Shown: positions 35,275 to 43,901 of the stretch, one piece after another | Position numbering within the stretch: position 1 is the first letter of the stretch | Layout of the letters: every line of letters begins with the position of its first letter | Assembly (NCBI RefSeq): GCF_000306965.1 | Contig: NZ_JH976434.1 | Location: 760,243 to 824,242, forward strand | Length of the DNA stretch: 64,000 nucleotides | Source: Amphibacillus jilinensis Y1 | Lineage (GTDB): Bacteria; Bacillota; Bacilli; Bacillales; Amphibacillaceae | Direction of reading: 5' to 3' | Notes under the pieces: generated by a model | Seen by the model: only the letters and a program-made list of their open reading frames with translations | What the model was told of the DNA's origin: nothing | Databases searched by the model: none | Program-made: the position numbers and the translations under genes

Positions 35275-35309
35275 CAAAAAACCACAGCCCTCTTATTTAG
35301 ACTGTGGTC
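35275..35309 (-). terminator. Terminator of ade
   Basis: ACCACAG pairs with CTGTGGT around a 14-nt loop; the minus strand continues TTTTTTGTG. It lies about 70 nt past the ade stop and also faces the tetR gene. Confidence 0.75.
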
Positions 35310-35380
35310 CAGTTCGAGATCTCATTGCCCTTTTTTCGGGATGAATTGTGACTCTCCGAATAAGTTCATATTTAGATTGA

Positions 35381-37165
35381 TCAACCCTCTAAAACATTAA
35401 TTAACTCAAATGTGGTCACATCAACTAAACCACGATTTGAGATGCGAATGTCTGGAATAACAGGCAGTGCAATTAATGAAAACGTCATAAACGGTGCGTG
35501 GATCGAGCAACCAAGGTGTTGCCATGCCGCTTCAAGTTGCTGAACCTGTCTAACAACGTCTTCCGCGTTACGATCTGACATTAAGCCAGCTACTGGCATA
35601 GGAACTTCTGCTAAAACTTCACCTTCATCAACCACCAACATCCCACCACCAAGCTCAATTAACTTATTCGCTGCGATCACCATGTCGTCATCATTCGCTC
35701 CCATCACAAGCAAATTATGACTGTCATGAGCAACAGTTGAGGCAACTGCACCACGCTTTAAACCAAAGCCATGGGCAAAAGCAACTGAAATATCACCCGA
35801 TTGATGATGGCGATCAAGACAAGCTAATTTAACGACATCTTGTGTTAAGTCTGAGTGTACTTCTCCTGTCTGATTCGCTGTTAGCTTAAATTGGGTACGC
35901 TCTGTTCGCGCACTATTTTCAATAATTTTTATGACATTCGTCATGACCGTTTGTTTGTCTCCACTTGTTTTAATGATCAAATCAGATGTCATTACTGGGC
36001 GTTGAACATGGACTGAATTTTTAATCTTATCTGGATACGTATATGTTGGTAAATCTATTACCAGTTTACCTTCGCTCGCAACGATCTCACCATTAACAAT
36101 CACCATTGAAGGTTCCATCTTTTCTAAGTCATCAAGAATCATCAAGTCTGCTACTTTACGCGGTGAAACACTACCATAATCATCAGCTAATTTGAAATAG
36201 CGAGCAGTATTTATCGTAGCCAGTTTTACAGCAGTAACAGGATCAACCCCCTCTTCTATCGCTCGTCTAACGACATGATTAATTTGTCCTTTCTCAACTA
36301 GAGTCTGAGGGTAGATATCATCGGTCACTAAAATAATATGGTCTGTATTGACTTGATCTTCTGTTATCACCTTAATGACTTCCTTGACGTCTTGCCAAGC
36401 TGAACCTTCACGAATCATTAAATACATACCTAGACGTAGCTTTTCCAAAGCTTGTTCATGTGTCACTGTTTCGTGACAAGAATCAACACCAGATGCTAAG
36501 TACGCTTGTAACATTTGGTCTGATCCTTCTGGAAAGTGCCCCGTCACTGTTTGTTGTGCTTCAATCGTGGCATTGATCTCACCGATCATTTTCTGATCAC
36601 GAGCGATCACACCCGGAAAATTCATGACTTCTCCAAGACCAACCACGTTCGACCATGTTAGACCTTCTTGAACATCCTCAACCGTAATCGTAGCACCAGC
36701 ATCTTCCAAACCGTCTGTTGCGGGTACACACGAAGGGAAGGTGGTGAATACATGCAACGGTAGCTGTTGTCCCTCGTCATGCATATAGCGCACGCCTTCT
36801 CTGCCAAATACATTCGCCATCTCATGTGGATCCATAAAGATACTCGTTGTCCCTTTCGTTAAGGCAATACGGGCAAATTCAGTTACGGTTAGCATCGTAC
36901 TCTCTACATGCATATGGCCGTCCATCAACCCCGGCGCAATATATTTACCATTAAGGTCAATAACCTTGGTCGAATCACTAATCGTGTGATCGGCTTTGCC
37001 TACATATGCAATCCGTTGTCCTGAAATAGCAACATCGATGCCTCTATTTAATTCACCTGTAATCACATTAACCAACGTCCCATTTTTTAAAACGAGATCA
37101 GCCGGCTCTTCTCCCAACGCTACTGCTATTAATTGTTTATTCATTTTCGGTAATTGACTAATCAT
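35381..37165 (-). CDS. ade: Adenine deaminase
   Basis: A 594-aa amidohydrolase converting adenine to hypoxanthine plus ammonia. Metal and active-site motifs are DGHMHVEST near residue 82, SIFMDPHEMANVFG, and VTGHFPEG followed by SCHETVT. The adenine deaminase C-terminal domain is present (VASTVAHDSHNLLVMGAND). ATG 37165 follows GAAGGGGAG; an internal ATG at 37144 has no site. A guanine-type purine riboswitch with a terminator lies in its leader, so expression should fall when guanine or hypoxanthine is abundant. This closes a feedback loop, because the product is hypoxanthine. Confidence 0.94.
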   Translation of the reverse strand: MISQLPKMNKQLIAVALGEEPADLVLKNGTLVNVITGELNRGIDVAISGQRIAYVGKADHTISDSTKVIDLNGKYIAPGLMDGHMHVESTMLTVTEFARIALTKGTTSIFMDPHEMANVFGREGVRYMHDEGQQLPLHVFTTFPSCVPATDGLEDAGATITVEDVQEGLTWSNVVGLGEVMNFPGVIARDQKMIGEINATIEAQQTVTGHFPEGSDQMLQAYLASGVDSCHETVTHEQALEKLRLGMYLMIREGSAWQDVKEVIKVITEDQVNTDHIILVTDDIYPQTLVEKGQINHVVRRAIEEGVDPVTAVKLATINTARYFKLADDYGSVSPRKVADLMILDDLEKMEPSMVIVNGEIVASEGKLVIDLPTYTYPDKIKNSVHVQRPVMTSDLIIKTSGDKQTVMTNVIKIIENSARTERTQFKLTANQTGEVHSDLTQDVVKLACLDRHHQSGDISVAFAHGFGLKRGAVASTVAHDSHNLLVMGANDDDMVIAANKLIELGGGMLVVDEGEVLAEVPMPVAGLMSDRNAEDVVRQVQQLEAAWQHLGCSIHAPFMTFSLIALPVIPDIRISNRGLVDVTTFELINVLEG

Positions 37166-37210
37166 TAATTAAACTCCCCTTCTCATTTCATTAACCGCAT
37201 GATGGTATTG

Positions 37211-37369
37211 AAAAAAGCCTAGTAATAACTAGACTTTTATAAATGTGCAACGAAAAGAAAGGAGACTAACAACGTGTCAGATGCACCCTTCCTTGTCACA
37301 CATGTAGTCCAATGATTTACGGTCATTCGGTAGAAACGCTTATGCCTATTCATAAACTTATACATGTAC
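37211..37369 (-). promoter_or_regulatory. Guanine-type purine riboswitch plus terminator upstream of ade
   Basis: The aptamer is the complement of 37299-37369. P1 arms are TACATGTA and TACATGT. The core has TATAAG, the J2/3 motif GTTTCTACC, loop CCGTAAA and closing GGACTACATG. The specificity base (GAC-TAC) is C, the guanine/hypoxanthine type; the adenine type has U. A terminator AAGTCTAGT/ACTAGGCTTTTTT follows (complement of 37211-37238) before the ade ribosome site. An ORF on the plus strand across it is spurious. Confidence 0.88.
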
Positions 37370-37532
37370 GCCACAAGCTATGCTATTTTTTGTATCACTT
37401 TGCTCGATCAGAATCCACTTCCTTGTTAGATGATCTGTCACTTGCATACACTCGGCTTTTAGCAAATCTGTTCGTTTTTCTGATATTTGCCACTTTAAAA
37501 CCTTAACCATGTTGCTTCATACTTTTTTCTAT

Positions 37533-38384
37533 CTAACGCAAAAAACGATCATTTAAATAGTGATAAACGCCTTCTTGATCACAACTATATGTCGTGACTT
37601 CATCTGTTATCGCTTTTATTTCATCTGGCGCATTTTGCATGGCAACAGTTTGTCCAGCTAATTCAAACATTTGCAAATCATTAAAGCTGTCACCGATAGC
37701 TAAAATTTGATCTGATGTTAAATGCAACGCATCTAGGAAACTTTGAATTCCCGTTGCTTTGTTTTTTTCTGCCACCATAATTTCTATATTATGCTTAGAA
37801 GACGACGACGTAGAGAAAGGGATATCTTGTTTGAGCTGTTCTAATGTTCTTCCCCACTCTACCATCTTGTTTTGCTCTTTGCTAAAGCAGTAAAATTTAG
37901 AAAAAGCTTCACCTTCAATACGATCGACAAATGCAATGCCACCATTGATCGCTTCTCCACGTTCAATCCATTCGTTAATACCCACTGTATCCGGTTTTGG
38001 ACCAGCAACAGCCTCAAGTAACATCGCTCGATCTTGTTGCTCTGCTTGGCAAGGTCCGGATGTAGGGAAAAGCTCATAATATACCCGTTGCTGACGTGCC
38101 TTCTCGATGACGTGGTCAATAAGGTCCACAGGCAATGTATGCTGGAATAATTTCTTGTCCCCCAGATACCCTGTCATCCCATTTGAGCTAATAACCCCAT
38201 CTACCGCAAATCCCTCCGGTGTCGTCGTGTAAATTTCATCTTTCCCTCTGCCTGTTGCTATAAAAACATAGATACCTTTTGCACGCAAACGATCGATTAT
38301 TTCTTTTGTGTTTAGACTGACACGGTTATAATGATCCAGAATCGTACCATCCATATCAAGAAAAATAGCTTTCGGTTCCGTCAT
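37533..38384 (-). CDS. Cof-type HAD phosphatase
   Basis: A 283-aa haloacid-dehalogenase-superfamily hydrolase of the Cof (IIB cap) group, probably dephosphorylating sugar or flavin phosphates. Motif I is FLDMDGTIL (D10 and D12), motif II TGRG, and motif III/IV IGDSFNDLQMFELAG. The start is ATG 38384. It lies upstream of the riboswitch-ade unit on the same strand with about 160 bp before the aptamer. The substrate cannot be predicted for this family. Confidence 0.88.
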   Translation of the reverse strand: MTEPKAIFLDMDGTILDHYNRVSLNTKEIIDRLRAKGIYVFIATGRGKDEIYTTTPEGFAVDGVISSNGMTGYLGDKKLFQHTLPVDLIDHVIEKARQQRVYYELFPTSGPCQAEQQDRAMLLEAVAGPKPDTVGINEWIERGEAINGGIAFVDRIEGEAFSKFYCFSKEQNKMVEWGRTLEQLKQDIPFSTSSSSKHNIEIMVAEKNKATGIQSFLDALHLTSDQILAIGDSFNDLQMFELAGQTVAMQNAPDEIKAITDEVTTYSCDQEGVYHYLNDRFLR

Positions 38385-38531
38385 GCAATGATCCCCCTAT
38401 TGCTTTATGTTTAAAATCTAGTATAGCACGTTTAAACAAGTTGAACAGGGGGAATTTTCTACTTTCGTTGTCTGTCACTTTCAATTAAACACTGTCTATT
38501 GACAAAAAATCACCTATTTACAACATGTTCA

Positions 38532-39494
38532 TCATTTAATCGGCGCTAACTGCGCTTCAATTGCGGAACGTTTTCCCTCTAAGAAAGGTGGTAACGCTAA
38601 TGATTCGCCCAACGATTCGACCGGTTCATCTGTGGTAAAACCGGGTTCATCTGTGGCTAATTCATAAAGGATCCCATTAGGCTCTCTAAAGTAAAGCGAT
38701 TTAAAATAATAGCGATCAATTAAGCCAGAGTTTGGCATGCGTTCTTCTTTTATCCTTTCATACCACAGCTTAAGTTGTTGTTCATCCTTTACACGAAAAG
38801 CGACATGATGAACACTTCCTCGTCCTGGCTTTTCCTTACTTAAATCATTCCTCACTTCTAAATGCACCTCGGCACCTGTACCCCCTTGTCCCGTTTGATA
38901 AACTTCAACCTCTGCTTGTCCTTCCTGATAAGCGGGGTAACGACCTACATGCCTGAAACCCATCACACGCGTGAGCACACGTTCGGAAAGTGCCAACTCA
39001 GGAATCGTCAATCGAATCGGGCCAAGACCCGTTATACCATATTTTTGTGGAACTGGACTTTTATCCCACGGGATACCTGCTGCTACCCCTTGATTATTTT
39101 GATCGGATACAAGCATTAACCGTTGACCTTCAGGATCTTCAAAGAAAATCACTTGACGACCCAATTGTTCAGTTAAACCTTGATGTTTTACTTGATAGTG
39201 CTCAAAACGTTCAACCCAATACTTTAATGCCTCATCATCGGGCACACGTAAACCTGTAAGTGAGATGCTGTTATTACCTCGATACGTTTGACCTACACCG
39301 AGCATTTCAAAAAAAGTAAGATCTGTTCCGGGACGGCCCATTTCATCTGCATAAAAAAGATGGTACATGTCTGGCGAATCTTGATTAACCGATTTCTTTA
39401 CAAGTCGCATACCTAAAATTTCTGTATAAAAATGATAGTTCCGCTTTGCACTAGCTGTTAAAGCTGACACATGGTGAATACCTGAAAATTCCAT
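38532..39494 (-). CDS. MhqA/MhqO-type ring-cleaving dioxygenase
   Basis: A 320-aa two-domain vicinal-oxygen-chelate protein. The N-terminal IHHVSALT (H8) is the first metal ligand and later SVHHVAFRV and LYELATDEPGF supply the others (His and Glu). This is the family of B. subtilis MhqA, MhqE and MhqO, which open hydroquinone or catechol rings and give resistance to quinones. A near-perfect MhqR operator overlaps its promoter. GGAGGAG lies upstream of ATG 39494. Single-gene unit. Which Mhq paralogue it equals is not decidable here. Confidence 0.88.
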   Translation of the reverse strand: MEFSGIHHVSALTASAKRNYHFYTEILGMRLVKKSVNQDSPDMYHLFYADEMGRPGTDLTFFEMLGVGQTYRGNNSISLTGLRVPDDEALKYWVERFEHYQVKHQGLTEQLGRQVIFFEDPEGQRLMLVSDQNNQGVAAGIPWDKSPVPQKYGITGLGPIRLTIPELALSERVLTRVMGFRHVGRYPAYQEGQAEVEVYQTGQGGTGAEVHLEVRNDLSKEKPGRGSVHHVAFRVKDEQQLKLWYERIKEERMPNSGLIDRYYFKSLYFREPNGILYELATDEPGFTTDEPVESLGESLALPPFLEGKRSAIEAQLAPIK

Positions 39495-39531
39495 CGTTTC
39501 TCCTCCAATATCGTGAAAATCTTTTATAGAT

Positions 39532-39564
39532 AGTATACGCTATATTTATCTCGAATTCAAGATA
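39532..39564 (-). promoter_or_regulatory. Promoter with MhqR-type operator
   Basis: Minus strand TTGAAT (complement of 39555-39560), 17-bp spacer, TATACT (complement of 39532-39537). The -35 lies inside TATCTCGAATTCAAGATA (39547-39564), one mismatch from the inverted repeat tATCTcgaAtTCgAGATa known for MhqR. A repressor there would block RNA polymerase. Confidence 0.8.
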
Positions 39565-39629
39565 AATACACAACACACTTCTCATCTTTTATAACATATG
39601 ATATCCTTGATGTAATTATATAGCTTTGA

Positions 39630-39729
39630 CTACTAGGGGTGCCTATCAGTATAGGCTGAGAGAAAAGCGCGATGAGGCTTTTTAACCCTTTTGGACCTGA
39701 TCTAGATTATACTAGCGTAGGGAAGTAGC
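39630..39729 (+). promoter_or_regulatory. TPP riboswitch upstream of thiW
   Basis: Canonical TPP aptamer: ACTAGGGGTGCC, GGCTGAGAGAAA, ACCCTTTTGGACCTGATC, and TAGCGTAGGGAAGTA. A downstream GCAGGCTTTTTTAG stretch (39767-39780) may be part of the terminator platform. It represses thiW when thiamin pyrophosphate is plentiful. Confidence 0.95.
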
Positions 39730-39811
39730 TGATTTTACAATCCGTCAGGTCCTGTCTTTAGCTGATGCAGGCTTTTTTAGCCTAAGCAACAATTAAAGGA
39801 GGACTTTTTTT

Positions 39812-40303
39812 ATGAAAAAAACAAAACACATCACGGTTATGGCTGCATTTATCGCGATTGGCGTGCTTGGCGCCTCATTTCTCTGGTTCCCAACTGGGGT
39901 CGCGCGCGCTTACCCTATCCAACATGCAATTAACGTGATTAGTGCCGTTATACTTGGACCTCTACCTACTGTTATTATTGCATTTGGGATTGGTTTGATT
40001 CGTAATTTATTAGGATTGGGCACTTTACTTGCCTTTCCAGGCGGTATGGCGGGAGCATTGCTCGCAGGCTTTTTTTATCGATATAAACAAAAAACACGTG
40101 TGGCTGTGATTGGTGAGCTGATCGGAACGAGTATTTTGGGTTCCTTATTATCGGTACCTGTTGCCCACTTATTAATGGGACAAAGCGTGGCTGTCTTTGC
40201 CTTTGTACCTGGCTTTTTTATTAGTAGTGTGACAGGCGCATTGCTGGCCACCCTGATTTTATCACGTCTTAAACCAAGTAAATGGCAACAATATTTCCGA
40301 TAA
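39812..40303 (+). CDS. thiW: ThiW, thiazole-specific ECF transporter substrate-binding (S) component
   Basis: A 163-aa integral membrane protein with five to six hydrophobic segments. FPTGVARAYPIQHAINVISAVILGP and LLGLGTLLAFPGGMAGALLAG are characteristic of ThiW. It binds hydroxyethylthiazole and works with the shared EcfAA'T module, not encoded here. AAAGGAGG precedes ATG 39812. The TPP riboswitch in its leader confirms a thiamin-precursor role. Monocistronic, with its own terminator. Confidence 0.93.
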   Translation: MKKTKHITVMAAFIAIGVLGASFLWFPTGVARAYPIQHAINVISAVILGPLPTVIIAFGIGLIRNLLGLGTLLAFPGGMAGALLAGFFYRYKQKTRVAVIGELIGTSILGSLLSVPVAHLLMGQSVAVFAFVPGFFISSVTGALLATLILSRLKPSKWQQYFR

Positions 40304-40310
40304 ACATAGC

Positions 40311-40336
40311 CCACTGCATCAAGCAGTGGTTTTTTT
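40311..40336 (+). terminator. Terminator of thiW
   Basis: CCACTGC/GCAGTGG stem with loop ATCAA, followed by TTTTTTT. Confidence 0.9.
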
Positions 40337-40842
40337 ATAACTCAACTTTCGCATCTGAATTTTCAGGGATAGCATTCATATTAAATATAAGCGTTGCTTT
40401 TGAATATAGATTTTCGATTTTAGACGCGCAGGTGAAATATGTTCCGCTTTCCGCGATCGCACGAAAAGTGAGAATTTCGCATGAAAACGAGTTGTGATCG
40501 CACGAAAAGTAAAAATTTCGCACGAAAGCGAGTTGCGATCGCACGAAAAGTAAGAATTTCGCATGAAAGCGAGTTGCGATCGCACGAAAAGTAAGAATTT
40601 CGCATGAAAGCGAGTTGCGATCGCACGAAAAGTAAGAATTTCGCACGAAAGCGAGTTGCGATCGCACGAAAAGTAAGAATTTCGCACGAAAGCGAGTTGC
40701 GATCGCACACAAAATGGAGAAATCACATTCAGTATAAACCCTCAGTCTAAGTAGACATAAGCAAGGGTGAGACTTCTGCGAGAATAGAATGAGCCCGCGA
40801 AAAGCGAATCCCTTGCTTTTCGGAGCGAAATAACGTGCTTAA
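40337..40842 (-). repeat. Long repeat unit with 41-bp tandem array, locus 3 (inverted)
   Basis: Inverted copy of 30659-31145. Read on the minus strand it starts AAGCACGTTATTTCG, then TTCGCTTTTCGCGGGCTCAT and TACTTAGACTGAGGG, then six to seven units of about 41 bp with GCGATCGCAACTCGCTTTCG, and ends CACCTGCGCGTCTAAAA... CTTATATTTAATATGAATGC. GATC positions 40537, 40578, 40619, 40660 and 40701 show the 41-bp step. It separates thiW from the nag locus. Confidence 0.88.
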
Positions 40843-40847
40843 CTTAT

Positions 40848-41010
40848 GATCCGCCCCCAAAAGTTAGACCTAAACTCTAACTCTTGGGGGTTCTTGATAT
40901 GGTGAAATATAGTTTTGAATTTAAATGAAGCCTTGAAAGCGTGTTTAAGTGGTGAAGGAAAAAGCAAACACACATCTACTAACGATAAGCGAATAAAAAG
41001 CTTCTAATAA
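40848..41010 (+). pseudogene. IS3-family (IS150-like) remnant, 5' end
   Basis: TGATCCGCCCCCAAAAGTTAG resembles the terminal repeat of IS3/IS150 elements and is followed by a TAACTCTTGGGGG arm. A frame from ATG 40900 reads MVKYSFEFK, the usual OrfA start, and then meets TGA. A later piece (GEGKSKHTST) still looks OrfA-like in another frame. The rest of the element is gone. Degraded and inactive. Confidence 0.6.
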
Positions 41011-41027
41011 ACAAAATGACAATTAAC

Positions 41028-41068
41028 AGTCAAAATATAATTAAAATTTGACTATAAACAGTCAAAAT
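41028..41068 (+). promoter_or_regulatory. Triple operator-like element upstream of rpiR-nagAB
   Basis: AGTCAAAAT (41028-41036) and AATTTGACT (41045-41053) form an inverted repeat; a third AGTCAAAAT follows at 41060-41068. The set lies 34-74 bp upstream of the regulator ATG. It is a good candidate site for the adjacent RpiR-type regulator or a GntR-type one. Confidence 0.5.
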
Positions 41069-41101
41069 GATATCTTTAAGATATTAAGAAGGAGGCACAT
41101 G

Positions 41102-41941
41102 ATGAAACAAGATGCAAACGTCTCATTAAAACCCACCATTCAATTTGAACAAAACAAACACCTTTTCACTAAATCCGAGCAAAAGATTCATCACTACATT
41201 ACAACACATCAAGATCATGTCATTTATGATTCTTTAACTGAGCTCGCTGACCATTGCAAAGTCGCTGAGGCAACTGCTTTACGTTTTTTTCGCAAGCTTG
41301 GTTTTAGTGGCTTCCAAGCTTTTAAACTGGCCTATGCGCATGAACTCACTTTAGAAAGGCCTAGCGATCAGTCAGTCGGGTACACGAAACAAATTAAAGA
41401 CAACATGATCAATGCAATAGAACAATCCTTTCAACTGGTTGATCAAGATGAACTCAATCAAGTGATTGATCGCATTGACCAAAGCGAAGATGTCGTCATT
41501 TTTGGTATTGGTGCCTCAGGGATAGCTGCTCTTGATATGCAAAATCGCTTAATGCGAATTGGCAAAAATATATCCGTTGTGACGGATACACATGCTCAAA
41601 TTATGCGAGCAACATCTGCAACTGATAAAACAGTCATTATAGCCATTAGTCTTACTGGAAGTACAAAAGAGATTATTGACAATGTCACCATAGCGAGAGA
41701 AAAAGGTGCTACTATCATTGCTTTAACCAATTATGCGAAATCGCCTCTAACTAAATTAGCACACTATATATTATTATCATCAGTCAAGGAGAATCCTATT
41801 GATAGAGGATCGCTCGTATCTAAAATATCTCAATTATTTCTAATTGATTTAATTTGCACAGGATTAACGATAAAAAATAATGATGAGGCCAAACGCATTA
41901 AGCGAGAAATCACCGAGAATACAACAAACAAGATTTTTTAA
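41102..41941 (+). CDS. RpiR/MurR-family regulator of the nag genes
   Basis: A 280-aa protein. HTH_6 domain: LTELADHCKVAEATALRFFRKLGFSGFQAFK. SIS domain: VVIFGIGASGIAALDMQNRLMRIG and IAISLTGSTKEIIDN. ATG 41102 is 7 nt past AAGGAGG; the preceding ATG 41099 is also possible. It is followed by nagA after 11 bp, so it probably senses an amino-sugar phosphate and regulates its own operon. It differs from the RpiR protein at 24105-24839. Confidence 0.9.
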   Translation: MKQDANVSLKPTIQFEQNKHLFTKSEQKIHHYITTHQDHVIYDSLTELADHCKVAEATALRFFRKLGFSGFQAFKLAYAHELTLERPSDQSVGYTKQIKDNMINAIEQSFQLVDQDELNQVIDRIDQSEDVVIFGIGASGIAALDMQNRLMRIGKNISVVTDTHAQIMRATSATDKTVIIAISLTGSTKEIIDNVTIAREKGATIIALTNYAKSPLTKLAHYILLSSVKENPIDRGSLVSKISQLFLIDLICTGLTIKNNDEAKRIKREITENTTNKIF

Positions 41942-41952
41942 GGAGAGGTACT

Positions 41953-43104
41953 ATGCTTATTAAAGGTGCAAAACTATTTTTAGAAGACCGTGAATGTATC
42001 GGAAACATCTTGATAGAAGCCGGAAAAATAACAAAAATAGTTGAGAAGCTTCCAAATGATTTAGCTGAAAACACAACTATAATCGATGGCTCCGGCTTAA
42101 ATCTTATTCCGGGCTTTATTGACACACATATTCATGGAGCAAACGGTGCCGATGTAATGGATGCCACAGAGGATGCCCTTCAAACCATGGCAAGTTATCT
42201 CGTTAAAGAAGGAACGACGAGTTTCCTTGCTACAACCATTACGCAATCAAATCAACAAATTGAAGCAGCCCTACAAACAGCGGCACACTTTCATGCCGAA
42301 CATGGCTCTGCTGAACTACTAGGTATCCACTTAGAAGGTCCATTTGTTGAAAAAGAAAAAGCTGGTGCTCAACCCACTTCATTCATTAAAGCACCTAATC
42401 TTGATTTATTTAATCATTGGCAACAACTAGCGAACGGTAAGATTCGCACCATTACAATGGCACCCGAGCTAGATCAGGACGGTACATTTATTCGAGCACT
42501 TCGACAGGAAAATGTCAATGTATCTGCAGGCCATACCAATGTAAATTTTTCTGAATTAAAAACAGCCGTGAATAAAGGGGTTAATCAGTTAACGCATTTA
42601 TGCAATGCAATGAATGGCATTCATCATCGGGATATTGGTGCAGTCGGTGGTGCATTTTTACTTGATACACTGCATGCCGAAATTATAGCTGATGGCATCC
42701 ATGTTTCCCCCCCAATGCTTGAGCTTATTTATCAAAATATCGGTACTAACCGCTTAATCTTAATTACCGATGCTATGCGCGCGAAAGGGCTTCCTGCTGG
42801 GGATTACGAACTGGGTGGACAACCTGTAAAAGTAACGGAAGATCGAGCTATTCTAGCAGACGGTACCTTAGCCGGAAGTATCCTCAACATGATCGATGGC
42901 GCTAAACAACTGCATCAACTACCCGATGTCACCTTAAGAGACATTGTTCAGATCGCATCTGTCAATCCTGCTAAGCAGATCCATGTATTTGACCACAAGG
43001 GCTCAATAACGGTGGGAAAAGATGCTGATTTATTACTCGTTGATGACGAATTAAATTTGAAAATGACGCTAACAAAAGGAAAAGTAGCATTTAATGAGGA
43101 GTGA
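41953..43104 (+). CDS. nagA: N-acetylglucosamine-6-phosphate deacetylase
   Basis: A 383-aa amidohydrolase removing acetate from GlcNAc-6-P. DTHIHGANG holds the metal-site histidines, HLEGPFVEKEKAGAQ the catalytic-region Glu, SAGHTN and THLCNAMNGIHHRD further metal ligands, and ITDAMRAKG the catalytic Asp. GGAGAGG precedes ATG 41953. It overlaps the open frame of nagB, but the nagB start used lies 4 nt after its stop. Product GlcN-6-P goes to NagB. Confidence 0.95.
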   Translation: MLIKGAKLFLEDRECIGNILIEAGKITKIVEKLPNDLAENTTIIDGSGLNLIPGFIDTHIHGANGADVMDATEDALQTMASYLVKEGTTSFLATTITQSNQQIEAALQTAAHFHAEHGSAELLGIHLEGPFVEKEKAGAQPTSFIKAPNLDLFNHWQQLANGKIRTITMAPELDQDGTFIRALRQENVNVSAGHTNVNFSELKTAVNKGVNQLTHLCNAMNGIHHRDIGAVGGAFLLDTLHAEIIADGIHVSPPMLELIYQNIGTNRLILITDAMRAKGLPAGDYELGGQPVKVTEDRAILADGTLAGSILNMIDGAKQLHQLPDVTLRDIVQIASVNPAKQIHVFDHKGSITVGKDADLLLVDDELNLKMTLTKGKVAFNEE

Positions 43105-43108
43105 CAAC

Positions 43109-43837
43109 ATGAATATTATTAAAGTAGACGATTATCAAGCAATGAGTCAATGGGCTTGTCAGCATATTATTGATAAAATTAACCAAACGAACCATCCCGT
43201 ATTAGGGTTGGCTACCGGATCCACACCTGAGGGGATGTATCAGTGCTTAATTGACAGTTACCAAGCAGGATTCGTTTCTTTTAAAGACGTAACAACCTTC
43301 AATTTAGATGAATATGTAGGATTAGCTATTGACGATCCCAATAGTTATCATTCGTTTATGCAGGATAAACTATTCAACCATATCAATATCCGTGAAGAAC
43401 AGACGCATCTACCTAATGGCAATACAAAAGATCATCAACAGGAATGTAAAGATTATGAACGACTTATTCAACAAGCGAAAAATATTGATCTACAAATATT
43501 AGGGATTGGATTAAATGGCCATATTGGCTTTAATGAGCCTGGAACACCTTTCACTAGTCGCACACACATTGTTGAACTCGATCCATTAACACGTGAAGCG
43601 AATGCACGATTTTTTAATCAAAAACAAGATGTGCCAACACATGCCATTACGATGGGCATCGAAACCATTATGGAGAGTAAAGAAATCGTATTACTTGTCT
43701 CTGGAGCTAATAAAGCTGAGGCGGTTAAGCGCTTGGTTACAGGCGAACGCAGTGAGTCTTTCCCTGCTTCAATATTAAAACAGCACGATAATCTTACTAT
43801 TGTAGTTGATCAGGCCGCAGCAGTCCATCTAAATTAA
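43109..43837 (+). CDS. nagB: Glucosamine-6-phosphate deaminase
   Basis: A 242-aa isomerase/deaminase turning GlcN-6-P into fructose-6-P and ammonia. GLATGSTPEGMYQ binds phosphate, FNLDEYVGL carries the catalytic Asp, and GIGLNGHIGFNEPGTPF the catalytic His region. ATG 43109 follows GAGGAGTG; an in-frame start at 43094 lies inside nagA. Completes the rpiR-nagA-nagB operon. No GlcNAc transporter is adjacent. Confidence 0.95.
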   Translation: MNIIKVDDYQAMSQWACQHIIDKINQTNHPVLGLATGSTPEGMYQCLIDSYQAGFVSFKDVTTFNLDEYVGLAIDDPNSYHSFMQDKLFNHINIREEQTHLPNGNTKDHQQECKDYERLIQQAKNIDLQILGIGLNGHIGFNEPGTPFTSRTHIVELDPLTREANARFFNQKQDVPTHAITMGIETIMESKEIVLLVSGANKAEAVKRLVTGERSESFPASILKQHDNLTIVVDQAAAVHLN

Positions 43838-43901
43838 CAGGCATCGATTTGCGAAATTTGTCATCCTATGTCAATTCACATCCTTTCTAGGCATGACAAA
43901 T

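Noticed and set aside
37312-37506. 64-aa plus-strand ORF
   Set aside because: It runs over the complement of the guanine riboswitch aptamer and has no ribosome site.
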